A stretch of DNA of 53,401 nt from Aliirhizobium wenxiniae. GTDB lineage: Bacteria; Pseudomonadota; Alphaproteobacteria; Rhizobiales; Rhizobiaceae. Numbering within the stretch: position 1 is the stretch's first letter; each line of letters begins with the position of its first letter. The notes beneath the pieces were generated by a model. The model was not told the DNA's origin. It saw nothing but the letters and a program-made list of their open reading frames with translations, and did no database searches. The stretch is taken from assembly GCF_019511445.1 (NCBI RefSeq), contig NZ_JAEUAN010000032.1, positions 1 through 53,401 on the forward strand, read 5' to 3'. Shown here piece by piece: positions 18,359 through 26,561 of the stretch. Made by a program: the position numbers and the translations under genes.

Positions 18359-18376
18359 TTTGTAAAATTTGTAAAA
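18359..18376. promoter_or_regulatory. Tandem 9-bp repeats, candidate RamB/ScfR operator
   Basis: TTTGTAAAA occurs twice head to tail (18359-18367 and 18368-18376) in the 199-base gap between aceA and the divergent regulator gene. A related inverted half (TTTACAGA) is near 18274-18281. Position close to the regulator start suits autoregulation, and the gap serves both genes. The binding protein is inferred from gene order. Confidence 0.55.
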
Positions 18377-18414
18377 TAACGACTGCGTAAAACTTTGGCA
18401 GGAGGAGGTCTTGA

Positions 18415-19830
18415 GTGGAGCGTAAGGTATTTGCGGGAGGGCGTGTCCGCCGTGTCCGTCAGGGGCTGGGCCTCACCCAGACGGCAATGGCGGGCGCGTT
18501 GGAAATCTCGCCCTCCTATCTGAATCTCATAGAGCGCAACCAGCGGCCCCTGACCGTGCAGTTGCTGTTGAAACTCGCCTCCACCTACAAGGTCGATCTC
18601 GATGCGCTGCAGGGGGAAGGCGGCGGGCTTGCCGCGCAACTGCGCGAGGTCTTCGCTGATCCGCTTCTGGCTGGCGAAATCCCCGGCGATCAGGAGATCG
18701 TTGAAGTCGCGGAAGCGGCCCCCAATGCAGCACTCGCCGCCGTAAAACTCTACCGTGCCTATCGCGAACAGGCCGCCCGCCTGTCCGACCTCGCAACCCT
18801 GCTTGCCAGCGAAGGCCTTGAAATGGCGGCAACGGGCAGTCGCATGCCGATCGACGAGGTGCGTCAGTCTCTGGAGCGTCGCCCGAACTTTTTCGCCCGC
18901 ATCGAGGATGCCGCCGAAGCACTGGCCAAGACATTTGCATCCGGCGACGATACCCCATCGGCCTTGCGCGGATGGTTGAAGACCGAACGCGGCATCACGG
19001 TGCGCACGCTTCCCACCCATGTCATGCCGGACCTGCGCCGCCGCTACGATCGCCACAGCATGCGCCTCTTCCTCTCGGAACGGCTTTCGCCCTTCGACCG
19101 CAACCGCGAACTCGCCATGGAAGTGGCACTTCTTTCGATGACCGCCGAAATCGATGCCGAACTGGATGATCTCGCCCTGCAGACGGCCGAAGCCCGCCGC
19201 ATCGCCCGGTTCGAGCTTGCCCGTTACGCCGCCCATGCGCTGCTCATGCCCTATGGCGCATTTCTCGCGGCCGCATCCCGCGCCCGTTACGATATCGATA
19301 TCCTGCGCTCGCGTTTCGATGTTTCTTTCGAACAGGCGGCCTCCCGCCTGACCTCGCTTTGTCGGCCGGAAGCCGCGGGCATTCCGTTTTTTCTCATGGA
19401 GATGGATCACGCCGGCAATGTCGTGCGCCGTGCAGGCGCGCAAGGCTTTCCGCAATCCCGTTTTGGTGGTCACTGTCCCAAGCTCGGCATCCATTCCGCC
19501 TTCGCTGAACCGGGTCGCATTCTGGTCGATCGTGTCGAACTGCCGGAAGGGGATGTCTTTCTCACCGTGTCGCGAACGCTGGAAGGCCCGCAGGCCGATT
19601 TCGGCGAGCGCATTCGCCGTACCGCGATCCTCATCGGCTGTGATGTCAGGTTTTCGGGAGATATCGCCTATGCCGCAGCTCTGCCTGAAGCAAGGTTCGC
19701 CGTCGCCGCCGGACCCGCCTGCCGCATCTGCGAACGCAAGGCCTGTCTCTCCCGCGCCGAGCCGCCGATCACCCGTCCGCTCGGGCTTGACGAAATGGTG
19801 ACGGGCCTCAGCGCCTTTGACTTTCAGTAG
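18415..19830 (+). CDS. RamB/ScfR-type transcriptional regulator (XRE HTH, IrrE-like)
   Basis: A 471-residue regulator of the short-chain fatty acid / glyoxylate type. An XRE helix-turn-helix lies at about residues 7-60 (LGLTQTAMAGALEISPSYLNLIERNQRP). The middle is an ImmA/IrrE-like domain (about 170-320), but the zinc motif HExxH is replaced by ARYAAH, so it should not be a protease. The C-terminal domain has the cysteine-rich stretch CRICERKAC (near residue 440) common to this family. GTG start at 18415 after a GGAGGAGG site. Its divergent position next to aceA, with repeats between, suggests it controls aceA and itself, as RamB does in actinobacteria. Confidence 0.85.
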   Translation: MERKVFAGGRVRRVRQGLGLTQTAMAGALEISPSYLNLIERNQRPLTVQLLLKLASTYKVDLDALQGEGGGLAAQLREVFADPLLAGEIPGDQEIVEVAEAAPNAALAAVKLYRAYREQAARLSDLATLLASEGLEMAATGSRMPIDEVRQSLERRPNFFARIEDAAEALAKTFASGDDTPSALRGWLKTERGITVRTLPTHVMPDLRRRYDRHSMRLFLSERLSPFDRNRELAMEVALLSMTAEIDAELDDLALQTAEARRIARFELARYAAHALLMPYGAFLAAASRARYDIDILRSRFDVSFEQAASRLTSLCRPEAAGIPFFLMEMDHAGNVVRRAGAQGFPQSRFGGHCPKLGIHSAFAEPGRILVDRVELPEGDVFLTVSRTLEGPQADFGERIRRTAILIGCDVRFSGDIAYAAALPEARFAVAAGPACRICERKACLSRAEPPITRPLGLDEMVTGLSAFDFQ

Positions 19831-19989
19831 GTTCTTGGACAGATTGCACAATAACCCTTGGGGGCAAGTTATTCCGCAGCGCACATTCCCACTTGTGGCT
19901 CGGAAAAATCCTTTCTACTCTGACTTCAAAATACAGAGGGAATTGCTGTGCTCTGTGGGGCGCAGAGAAAAAAAGAAACAGGAGAAATC

Positions 19990-21084
19990 ATGAGAAACCA
20001 TCTTCTTGGCATGGCAGTCGCACTTGCCGCGACCGCCCTCGGTTCCTCCGCTTTCGCGCAGGAAAAGGTCGTCCACGTCTACAACTGGTCGGACTATATC
20101 GACGAGAGCATTCTCGCAGATTTCACCAAGGAAACCGGCATCAAGGTCGTCTACGACGTCTTTGACAGCAACGACCTCGTCGAGACCAAGTTGCTTGCCG
20201 GCGGTTCCGGTTATGATGTCGTTGTCCCGACTGCGCCCTTCCTCGCCCGCCAGATCCAGGCCGGCGTGTTCCAGAAGCTCGACAAGTCGAAGCTGCCGAA
20301 CATGACCAATCTCTGGCCGCTTGTCTCAGAGCGTCTTGCCAAGTACGACCCCGGCAACGAATACGCCATCAACTACATGTGGGGCACAACCGGCATCGGC
20401 TACAATGTCGACAAGGTGAAGGCAGCCCTCGGTGATGTGCCGGTCGATAGCTGGGATATTCTCTTCAAGCCGGAAAACGCTGAAAAGCTGAAGTCCTGCG
20501 GCATCAACATCCTCGATGCCTCTGATGAAACCTTCGCCATTGCCATGAACTATATCGGCAAGGACCCGGACAGCAAGGAAAGCGCCGATCTGGAAGCCGG
20601 TGGCGAGGTCTACAAGAAGATCCGTCCCTTCGTGAAGACGTTCAACGCATCGGCCTATATCGATGAACTCGCCAATGGCGACAGCTGCATCACCATCGGC
20701 TGGTCGGGCGACGTGCTGCAGGCCAAGTCGCGTGCCGAAGAGGCCGGCAATGGCGTCAACGTCGAGTTCGTCATCCCCAAGGAAGGCACTTATATGTGGT
20801 TCGACAACCTCGCCATCCCCGCGGATGCGAAGAATGTCGACGAAGCCCATGCCTTCATCAACTACCTGATGAAGCCGGAAGTCATCGCCAAGGCCTCCAA
20901 CTACGTCCAGTATGCCAATGGCAATCTTGCCTCGCAGCAGTTCATCGACAAGGAAGTTCTGGACAACCCGTCCGTTTACCCGCCGGAAGAGGTCGTGAAT
21001 AAGCTCTTCACAATCTCGCCTTATGGTCCGCGCGAACAGCGCGTGCTGAACCGGGTCTGGACACAGGTCAAGACCGGCAGCTGA
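19990..21084 (+). CDS. potF: Putrescine/spermidine ABC transporter substrate-binding protein
   Basis: Periplasmic polyamine-binding protein, 364 residues, of the PotD/PotF family. A Sec signal peptide ends about residue 24 (SSAFAQ-E). The mature part opens with KVVHVYNWSDYID, the hallmark of the family, whose Trp and Asp help bind the amine. AGGAG precedes the ATG at 19990; longer in-frame starts would spoil the signal peptide. First gene of potFGHI. A terminator-like hairpin behind it should make it the most abundant product of the operon. Putrescine is favoured over spermidine only by the PotFGHI-like layout. Confidence 0.9.
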   Translation: MRNHLLGMAVALAATALGSSAFAQEKVVHVYNWSDYIDESILADFTKETGIKVVYDVFDSNDLVETKLLAGGSGYDVVVPTAPFLARQIQAGVFQKLDKSKLPNMTNLWPLVSERLAKYDPGNEYAINYMWGTTGIGYNVDKVKAALGDVPVDSWDILFKPENAEKLKSCGINILDASDETFAIAMNYIGKDPDSKESADLEAGGEVYKKIRPFVKTFNASAYIDELANGDSCITIGWSGDVLQAKSRAEEAGNGVNVEFVIPKEGTYMWFDNLAIPADAKNVDEAHAFINYLMKPEVIAKASNYVQYANGNLASQQFIDKEVLDNPSVYPPEEVVNKLFTISPYGPREQRVLNRVWTQVKTGS

Positions 21085-21096
21085 GGCTGATATTTG

Positions 21097-21122
21097 AAGG
21101 GCGGGCTTCGACCCGCCCTTTT
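21097..21122 (+). terminator. Hairpin between potF and potG
   Basis: AAGGGCGGG (21097-21105), loop CTTCGA, CCCGCCCTT (21112-21120), then TT. It is likely a partial terminator or 3' stabiliser that raises binding-protein mRNA over the transporter genes. Confidence 0.7.
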
Positions 21123-21156
21123 CATTTTAGGGATAATCTGGGGCAAGGTATCACGT

Positions 21157-22314
21157 ATGGCGAAATCTCTCGGACCGGTTAAACGCAAATTCTCTCCCTG
21201 GACCGATCCGAATGCGGTCCCCTTCATCCGCTTCGAGAACATCACCAAACGCTTCGGCGATTTCGTCGCCGTCGATAATCTCACCCTCGATATCTACGAG
21301 CGCGAATTCTTCTCGCTGCTCGGTCCTTCCGGCTGCGGCAAGACCACGCTGATGCGCATGCTCGCCGGTTTCGAAGAGCCGACCGAAGGCCGCATCCTGC
21401 TGCAGGGGCAGGATATCAGCGGCGTGCCGCCCTATCGCCGCCCGACAAACATGATGTTCCAGTCCTATGCGCTTTTCCCGCATATGTCGGTGGAAAAGAA
21501 CATCGCCTTCGGTCTGGAACAGGACAACATGCCGAAGGGCGAAATTACCGCCCGGGTTCAGGAAATGCTGAAACTCGTCAAGCTGGAACAGTTCGCCAAG
21601 CGCAAGCCGAACCAGTTGTCCGGCGGCCAGCGCCAGCGCGTTGCTCTCGCCCGTTCGCTTGCCAAGCGCCCCAAAGTTCTCCTCCTCGACGAACCGCTCG
21701 GCGCGCTCGACAAGAAGCTGCGCGAGGAAACCCAGTTCGAACTGATGGATCTGCAGCAGACGCTGGGCATGACCTTCCTCATCGTCACCCACGACCAGGA
21801 AGAGGCGATGACCGTCTCCGACCGTATCGCCGTCATGGACAAGGGCGTCATCATGCAGGTGGCGACACCGGCCGAGATCTACGAGGCGCCGAACAGCCGT
21901 TACGTCGCGGATTTCATCGGTGACATCAACATCATCGAAGGCAAGGTTGCCGATACGGCAAGCGCGCTCGGCGCACCGGGCGCGGTCAAGATCGAAACCG
22001 AAGGTCTTTCCATCACCGTCGATCAGGAATGTCAGGCCGTGAAGGGCGATCATGTCGCCTTCGCCATCCGCCCGGAAAAGGTCCGCATCTCGCCGGATGC
22101 CCCGGCCGATCCGTCGGTCAATGCGTTTTACGGCGAGGTCTGGGATATCGGTTATCTCGGCGATTTCTCGCTCTTCATCGTCCGCTCCGAAGATGGCCGC
22201 TTCATGCGCGCAGCGCAGGCAAATGTCTCGCGCCTCGTCGACCGGCCGATCACGTTCGAAGACAAGGTCTGGCTCACCTGGCCGCGCGATGCCGGCCTCG
22301 TTCTGACACGATAG
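21157..22314 (+). CDS. potG: Polyamine ABC transporter ATPase
   Basis: ATP-binding subunit of the polyamine importer, 385 residues. Walker A GPSGCGKTT begins at residue 56, signature LSGGQRQRVALARSL at 154, Walker B VLLLDEPLGALD about 175-186, H-loop IVTHDQEEAM next. The C-terminal third is a TOBE domain. As in PotG, an N-terminal extension of about 20 residues precedes the ABC domain. The start is the ATG at 21157; the frame is open further upstream but that part overlaps the hairpin after potF. potH follows after 17 bases. Confidence 0.92.
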   Translation: MAKSLGPVKRKFSPWTDPNAVPFIRFENITKRFGDFVAVDNLTLDIYEREFFSLLGPSGCGKTTLMRMLAGFEEPTEGRILLQGQDISGVPPYRRPTNMMFQSYALFPHMSVEKNIAFGLEQDNMPKGEITARVQEMLKLVKLEQFAKRKPNQLSGGQRQRVALARSLAKRPKVLLLDEPLGALDKKLREETQFELMDLQQTLGMTFLIVTHDQEEAMTVSDRIAVMDKGVIMQVATPAEIYEAPNSRYVADFIGDINIIEGKVADTASALGAPGAVKIETEGLSITVDQECQAVKGDHVAFAIRPEKVRISPDAPADPSVNAFYGEVWDIGYLGDFSLFIVRSEDGRFMRAAQANVSRLVDRPITFEDKVWLTWPRDAGLVLTR

Positions 22315-22331
22315 GGAAGGGGAGAGCGAAT

Positions 22332-23270
22332 ATGGCAACTGTCGCTGAAACCAATCCTGCCCCCCATTCCGCCAAGGGTACCGGCGGTCATTCCTGGACC
22401 CGCTGGCTTGTGGTCGCGGTGCCCTATATCTGGCTGATCCTGTTCTTCGTCGCGCCGTTCCTGATCATCTTCAAGATCTCGCTGTCGGATACGGCAATCG
22501 CCATGCCGCCCTATCTGCCGACCTTCGATGGCTTCGGTTCGATCGGCGAATTCTTCTCCGAACTGGATTTCGAGAACTACATCTTCCTGACGGATGATCC
22601 GCTCTACATCATGTCCTATCTGTCGTCGCTCAGGATCGCGGCGATCTCGACCATCCTTCTGCTCTTGATCGGCTACCCGATGGCGCTCGCCATGGCCCGC
22701 GCCCCGACCTCGATCCGCCCGACGCTGGTCATGCTGGTCATCCTGCCTTTCTGGACGTCCTTCCTCATCCGCGTCTACGCCTGGATCGGCATCCTGAAGC
22801 CCGATGGCCTGCTGACGCTGGCGCTGCAGACGATCGGTCTGATGGGTGAGGGCGAGCAGGTGCAGATCTTCCGCACCGACTATGCCGTCTTCATCGGCAT
22901 CGTCTATTCCTATCTGCCTTTCATGGTTCTGCCGCTTTATGCCGCGCTGGAGAAGATGGACAATACGCTTCTGGAAGCAGCAAGCGATCTCGGCTGCCCG
23001 CCCTGGAAAGCCTTCTGGAAGATCACTTTCCCGCTGTCGCTTCCGGGCGTCATCGCCGGCTCGATGATCTGCTTCATCCCGATCACCGGCGAATTCGTCA
23101 TCCCCGATCTTCTGGGCGGCGCCGACACGCTGATGATCGGCAAGACGCTCTGGACCGAATTCTTCGGCAACCGCGACTGGCCGCTCGCTTCCGCCGTTGC
23201 CGTCATCCTTCTGGTCATGCTGGTCGTGCCGATCATGATCTTCCAGAACCAGCAGAAGAAGGTGGTGTGA
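22332..23270 (+). CDS. potH: Polyamine ABC transporter permease PotH
   Basis: Inner-membrane permease, 312 residues, six predicted helices with a short hydrophilic N-terminal tail (about 25 residues). The EAA loop is present near residues 216-235 (EAASDLGCPPWKAFWKITF). It is followed with overlap by potI: its TGA and the next ATG share bases (TGATG), so the two permeases are translationally coupled. AAGGGGAGAG precedes the ATG at 22332. Confidence 0.92.
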   Translation: MATVAETNPAPHSAKGTGGHSWTRWLVVAVPYIWLILFFVAPFLIIFKISLSDTAIAMPPYLPTFDGFGSIGEFFSELDFENYIFLTDDPLYIMSYLSSLRIAAISTILLLLIGYPMALAMARAPTSIRPTLVMLVILPFWTSFLIRVYAWIGILKPDGLLTLALQTIGLMGEGEQVQIFRTDYAVFIGIVYSYLPFMVLPLYAALEKMDNTLLEAASDLGCPPWKAFWKITFPLSLPGVIAGSMICFIPITGEFVIPDLLGGADTLMIGKTLWTEFFGNRDWPLASAVAVILLVMLVVPIMIFQNQQKKVV

Positions 23271-24091
23271 TGAGATCTCCCCGTTTCGACACTACCGTCC
23301 TGACCCTCGGTTTTGCGTTTCTCTACATTCCGATCATCATCCTGGTCGTTTATTCCTTCAACGCCTCGCGCCTCGTCACGGTCTGGGGCGGGTTCTCGCT
23401 GCATTGGTATTCGGCCATGTGGTCGAACCAGGGCCTGATGGATGCCGCATGGGTGACAGCCCGCGTCGGCGTGCTCAGCGCCACGCTTGGCACCATCTTG
23501 GGCACGCTGGCGGCCCTCGCGCTCACGCGATTTGCCCGCTTCCCCGGCCGCATGGCCTTTTCCGGCATGATCTATGCCCCGCTCGTCATGCCCGAAGTCA
23601 TCACCGGCCTGTCGCTGCTATTGCTCTTCGTCGCCATGGGCGTCGATCGCGGCTTCTGGACCGTCACCATCGCCCATACGACCTTCACCATGTGCTATGT
23701 GGCGATCGTCGTGCAGTCGCGGCTGTTGACCTTCGACCGCAGCCTTGAGGAAGCGGCACTCGATCTTGGCTGCCCGCCGGTCAAAACCTTCTTCAAGATC
23801 ACCCTGCCGCTGATTTTCCCGGCCGTCATCGCCGGCTGGATGCTCGCCTTCACCCTGTCGCTGGATGATCTGGTGATTGCCAGCTTCAACACCGGCCCGG
23901 GCGCCACCACGCTGCCGATCAAGATCTATTCGCAGGTCCGCCTCGGCGTGACGCCGGAAATCAACGCCATCTGCACTATCCTGATCGGCCTCGTGACTAT
24001 CGGTGTCATCGCCTCATCGCTCACCACCAAACGAGCTGAAATTCGCCGAATTCGCGACGAGCACCTCGCCATCCGCAACGCAGCGTCCTGA
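23270..24091 (+). CDS. potI: Polyamine ABC transporter permease PotI
   Basis: Second permease of the polyamine importer, 273 residues, six predicted helices. The EAA loop lies near residues 160-180 (EEAALDLGCPPVKTFFKITL), followed by the family stretch FTLSLDDLVIASFNTGPG. A GTG three bases earlier is in frame, but the ATG at 23270 overlaps the potH stop, the common arrangement. It ends directly against the stop codon of the convergent AsmA-like gene with no bases between. Confidence 0.92.
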   Translation: MRSPRFDTTVLTLGFAFLYIPIIILVVYSFNASRLVTVWGGFSLHWYSAMWSNQGLMDAAWVTARVGVLSATLGTILGTLAALALTRFARFPGRMAFSGMIYAPLVMPEVITGLSLLLLFVAMGVDRGFWTVTIAHTTFTMCYVAIVVQSRLLTFDRSLEEAALDLGCPPVKTFFKITLPLIFPAVIAGWMLAFTLSLDDLVIASFNTGPGATTLPIKIYSQVRLGVTPEINAICTILIGLVTIGVIASSLTTKRAEIRRIRDEHLAIRNAAS

Positions 24092-25948
24092 TTATTCGCC
24101 GGGTTTGGCTATCGGCACGTTCATCGGCCAGAAGATAGGTGTAGGCCACGCTCCGCCGATGAAGAAGTTCAGCTTTTGGCTTGTGTCCTTCGGAGTGATT
24201 GTGGCGGAAAGCGCGAGGCTGCTGTTTGCAAGCGGCACTGCTCCGGTCAGCGCGATCGTCTCGTTGCGTCCGGCAATCTCGGTATCTTGAAGATCGGCGA
24301 TCCCGTTGCGGATCGTGGCGGTCGCCTTGATGCTGTCGAACTCGACCGATCCGGTCGCCGTATCGCTCAAGGTGAAATAGGGTTTTTGCGTCGCCAGTTG
24401 GCGAATGGCCTGCATGTCTATGCCATTCAGCTTTCCGGATCCCGTCTGGAAGTTGATCGTGCCGACCGCTGCATTCCAGGCGTCCTGATTGATGGGGCGC
24501 GGCACATCAATCAGGAGGTCCAGCGAACCCTGCGCTGCCGGTATCGGGCCTTTGAGCTGCAGTTGTTGTGCAATCGCGGCGAAATCGACGCCGCGGATGG
24601 CTGCGCGAAAGGCAACGTTCTGTACGTCATTTTGTGTGCCGGTACTTGCCTTGAGCGTGCTGATCCGGCCCGTCATGCGTCCCGGCTGCAGGTCGCTGTC
24701 CAGAATGTCGAGGCGGAACTGCTGGGCCGAACTCATCAGCCCCAGAGCGACGTCGTAAAGCTGCAGGCCGCCCAGTGACGCGACCTGTGAAGACAGTCTG
24801 ATGTCGAGATCCAGATTGCTCACCAGCGAGGGCAGGGCGTGTTGATCCCTGCTGATCGCCGGCTCAAGCGCGATCAGCAGGCGGCGAAGATCGATATGGT
24901 CGAAGGCCAGCGTGCCTGAGAGCTTGGAGGGGCCGGGAACAGGTGTATCAAGCTCCAGCAGGCCGCTTGCATGTTCGTTGTTCAATCCGAGCGAAAGCTC
25001 CTCGAACCGCAGTTCCTGGCGGTCGGCAATCAGCCGGGCTGAAACGGACGCCGATTGCAGCCCGTCGACAAGCCGAGGATCGGCCCCGAACCAGCGCAAT
25101 GCAGCGGGCATGTCCGACGCGCGCAGTTCGGCATTGCCGGAATAATAGCCTTTGGGCGTAAGGCTCGCCAGACCGTCGAACTTGGCAAATCCGATATCAG
25201 CGCTGACCGTGCCTTCAAAATCGCCGCTCCTGCCATCAAGCAGAAGCAACGGCTGGGTGCTGCGAATATCGACGCCGATCTTCTTGCCGCGGACAACTGC
25301 CTCGCCCCGGATCGTCGCCGTGTCGGAAAGCTGAGGCCAGTCCATCACGCCGTTGATCGCCTCGAAACGGACGGTGCCTCCGTCCGTCTCTCCGGTGATC
25401 TCAACGACACCGTTCTGGACCTGCACCTCTCCGATTGGCGCGTCGAGCGCCTGATCGAGCCTCTGCCGATCGCCATTGGCGGCCGCCTTGGCCATGGCAT
25501 CGGAAAGTCGCCCGCCATTGGCCCAGTGCACCCGTCCATCCTTGTCGCGGCTCATGAACACATGCGGTTCTGTAAGACGGAAATCCTCGAAGACCGGCTG
25601 ACCGAGCAAGGCTTCCATCAGGTCGAAGGACGCGGACAACTCACTGATCGTCGCGAGTGTCTTGTGCTCACCTTGGGCGTCGCTGTGAATGGTAATGTCG
25701 GTGAGCGTAACTTCCGGCTCCGGCCAGAACCTGATCGTGGAAACGCCGCCGATCGTCGCATTATGGCCGGTCCATTGTTCGACGGATTGCTCGATGCTTT
25801 CCCGCACGACATTGGTGGAAATCAGGAACGGCGTGACAACCCTGAAAACAACGGCTACCGCGATGACCATCGCAAGCGCGATCAGCACCGTGCGACCGAC
25901 TGGCCGGCGGGCATGCCTGCGGAATGTCTGAACGGCTTTTGTGAACAT
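24092..25948 (-). CDS. AsmA-family protein
   Basis: A 618-residue envelope protein with an N-terminal signal anchor (about residues 20-45, TVLIALAMVIAVAVVFRVVTPF) and a long beta-rich periplasmic part. AsmA proteins are members of the TamB/VPS13-like group thought to move phospholipid between inner and outer membranes. The N-terminal AsmA domain (about 50-330) and the C-terminal AsmA_2-like part (about 440-600, with LSALTITP-like strand repeats) fit the family. It is convergent with potI with zero spacing, so read-through antisense RNA is possible. The exact role is unknown. Confidence 0.82.
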   Translation of the reverse strand: MFTKAVQTFRRHARRPVGRTVLIALAMVIAVAVVFRVVTPFLISTNVVRESIEQSVEQWTGHNATIGGVSTIRFWPEPEVTLTDITIHSDAQGEHKTLATISELSASFDLMEALLGQPVFEDFRLTEPHVFMSRDKDGRVHWANGGRLSDAMAKAAANGDRQRLDQALDAPIGEVQVQNGVVEITGETDGGTVRFEAINGVMDWPQLSDTATIRGEAVVRGKKIGVDIRSTQPLLLLDGRSGDFEGTVSADIGFAKFDGLASLTPKGYYSGNAELRASDMPAALRWFGADPRLVDGLQSASVSARLIADRQELRFEELSLGLNNEHASGLLELDTPVPGPSKLSGTLAFDHIDLRRLLIALEPAISRDQHALPSLVSNLDLDIRLSSQVASLGGLQLYDVALGLMSSAQQFRLDILDSDLQPGRMTGRISTLKASTGTQNDVQNVAFRAAIRGVDFAAIAQQLQLKGPIPAAQGSLDLLIDVPRPINQDAWNAAVGTINFQTGSGKLNGIDMQAIRQLATQKPYFTLSDTATGSVEFDSIKATATIRNGIADLQDTEIAGRNETIALTGAVPLANSSLALSATITPKDTSQKLNFFIGGAWPTPIFWPMNVPIAKPGE

Positions 25949-26007
25949 GCAAGGCGCATATAGGAAACGGCGGCAGGGCGCAATTCGGCTGCTGGCGCGC
26001 CAACGCG

Positions 26008-26136
26008 ATGTATGTCGTTTCCATGCAACAAGTTGTGCATCTCGGCCGGGCGTGGACCGGTCGTCAGTTTGAGTTGGCTAAAGCAATCGAAAGCCGCCGG
26101 CTCGAAGCGCTGGAGATGTTCCCCAATCCCGATTAG
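26008..26136 (+). CDS. Candidate small protein, 42 aa
   Basis: Starts ATG at 26008 (or 26023) and ends TAG at 26134-26136. The product is charged and probably helical, with WTGRQFELAKAIESRRLEAL in the middle and MFPNPD at the end. Codon choice is in keeping with the genome, but no good ribosome site is seen. It may be a chance frame; listed because the composition is protein-like. Confidence 0.25.
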   Translation: MYVVSMQQVVHLGRAWTGRQFELAKAIESRRLEALEMFPNPD

Positions 26137-26361
26137 CCGAAACCTTGCCGATAACTCGCAGCGTCCGATACATGATCTTGCTGCGGCGCAGCAATACAAT
26201 CCGATGATCCGGATCGGGACAGATTTAAGGTCTTGTTGAGTGACGTTCCTCAATTCTGGCGCAAACTGTCTCGTTTGGGTCTATAAAGCTGACACACGAT
26301 GAGATTTTGAGGCGCGACGTCTTTTGCGCTCCTATCGTCGTTGAACAGCACAATCACTCAA

Positions 26362-26386
26362 GGGCAGCCATGGCTGCCCCTTTTTT
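26362..26386 (+). terminator. Orphan intrinsic terminator
   Basis: GGGCAGCCATGGCTGCCC (26362-26379) is a perfect palindrome that folds into a tight stem, followed by CTTTTTT. It is a strong plus-strand terminator, yet no plus-strand protein gene ends near it. It may end a small RNA that starts after the TATAAA at 26281-26286, or a transcript from the small frame at 26008. Confidence 0.7.
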
Positions 26387-26561
26387 AAAGACACCTACAC
26401 GCATACCGCGAATATATGAGTTTGTGTCGTATTTTGCGAGTGAGGTTTTCGTTGGCACCCGGAAGCTGAGGCGCGCAAGCCGAGGCTGGCAACAGCCTCC
26501 TGCTCATCATTTCAACCCAATTCCAGCAGCAAAACCGGCGCCCGCTTTTGCCGGAATTGTT

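Larger units (their letters stand above)
25949..26561. other. 613-base intergenic region before the AsmA-like gene
   Basis: It should hold the AsmA promoter at its left end. I see one plausible 42-codon frame (26008-26136, +), a perfect palindromic terminator at 26362-26386 with no plus-strand gene before it, and a possible TATAAA box at 26281. The remainder (26390-26561) shows no coding signal that I trust. Confidence 0.5.

Noticed and set aside
19936..19965. GGAATTG upstream of potF as an ECF-type promoter
   Set aside because: No CGTT or CGTC follows at the right distance.
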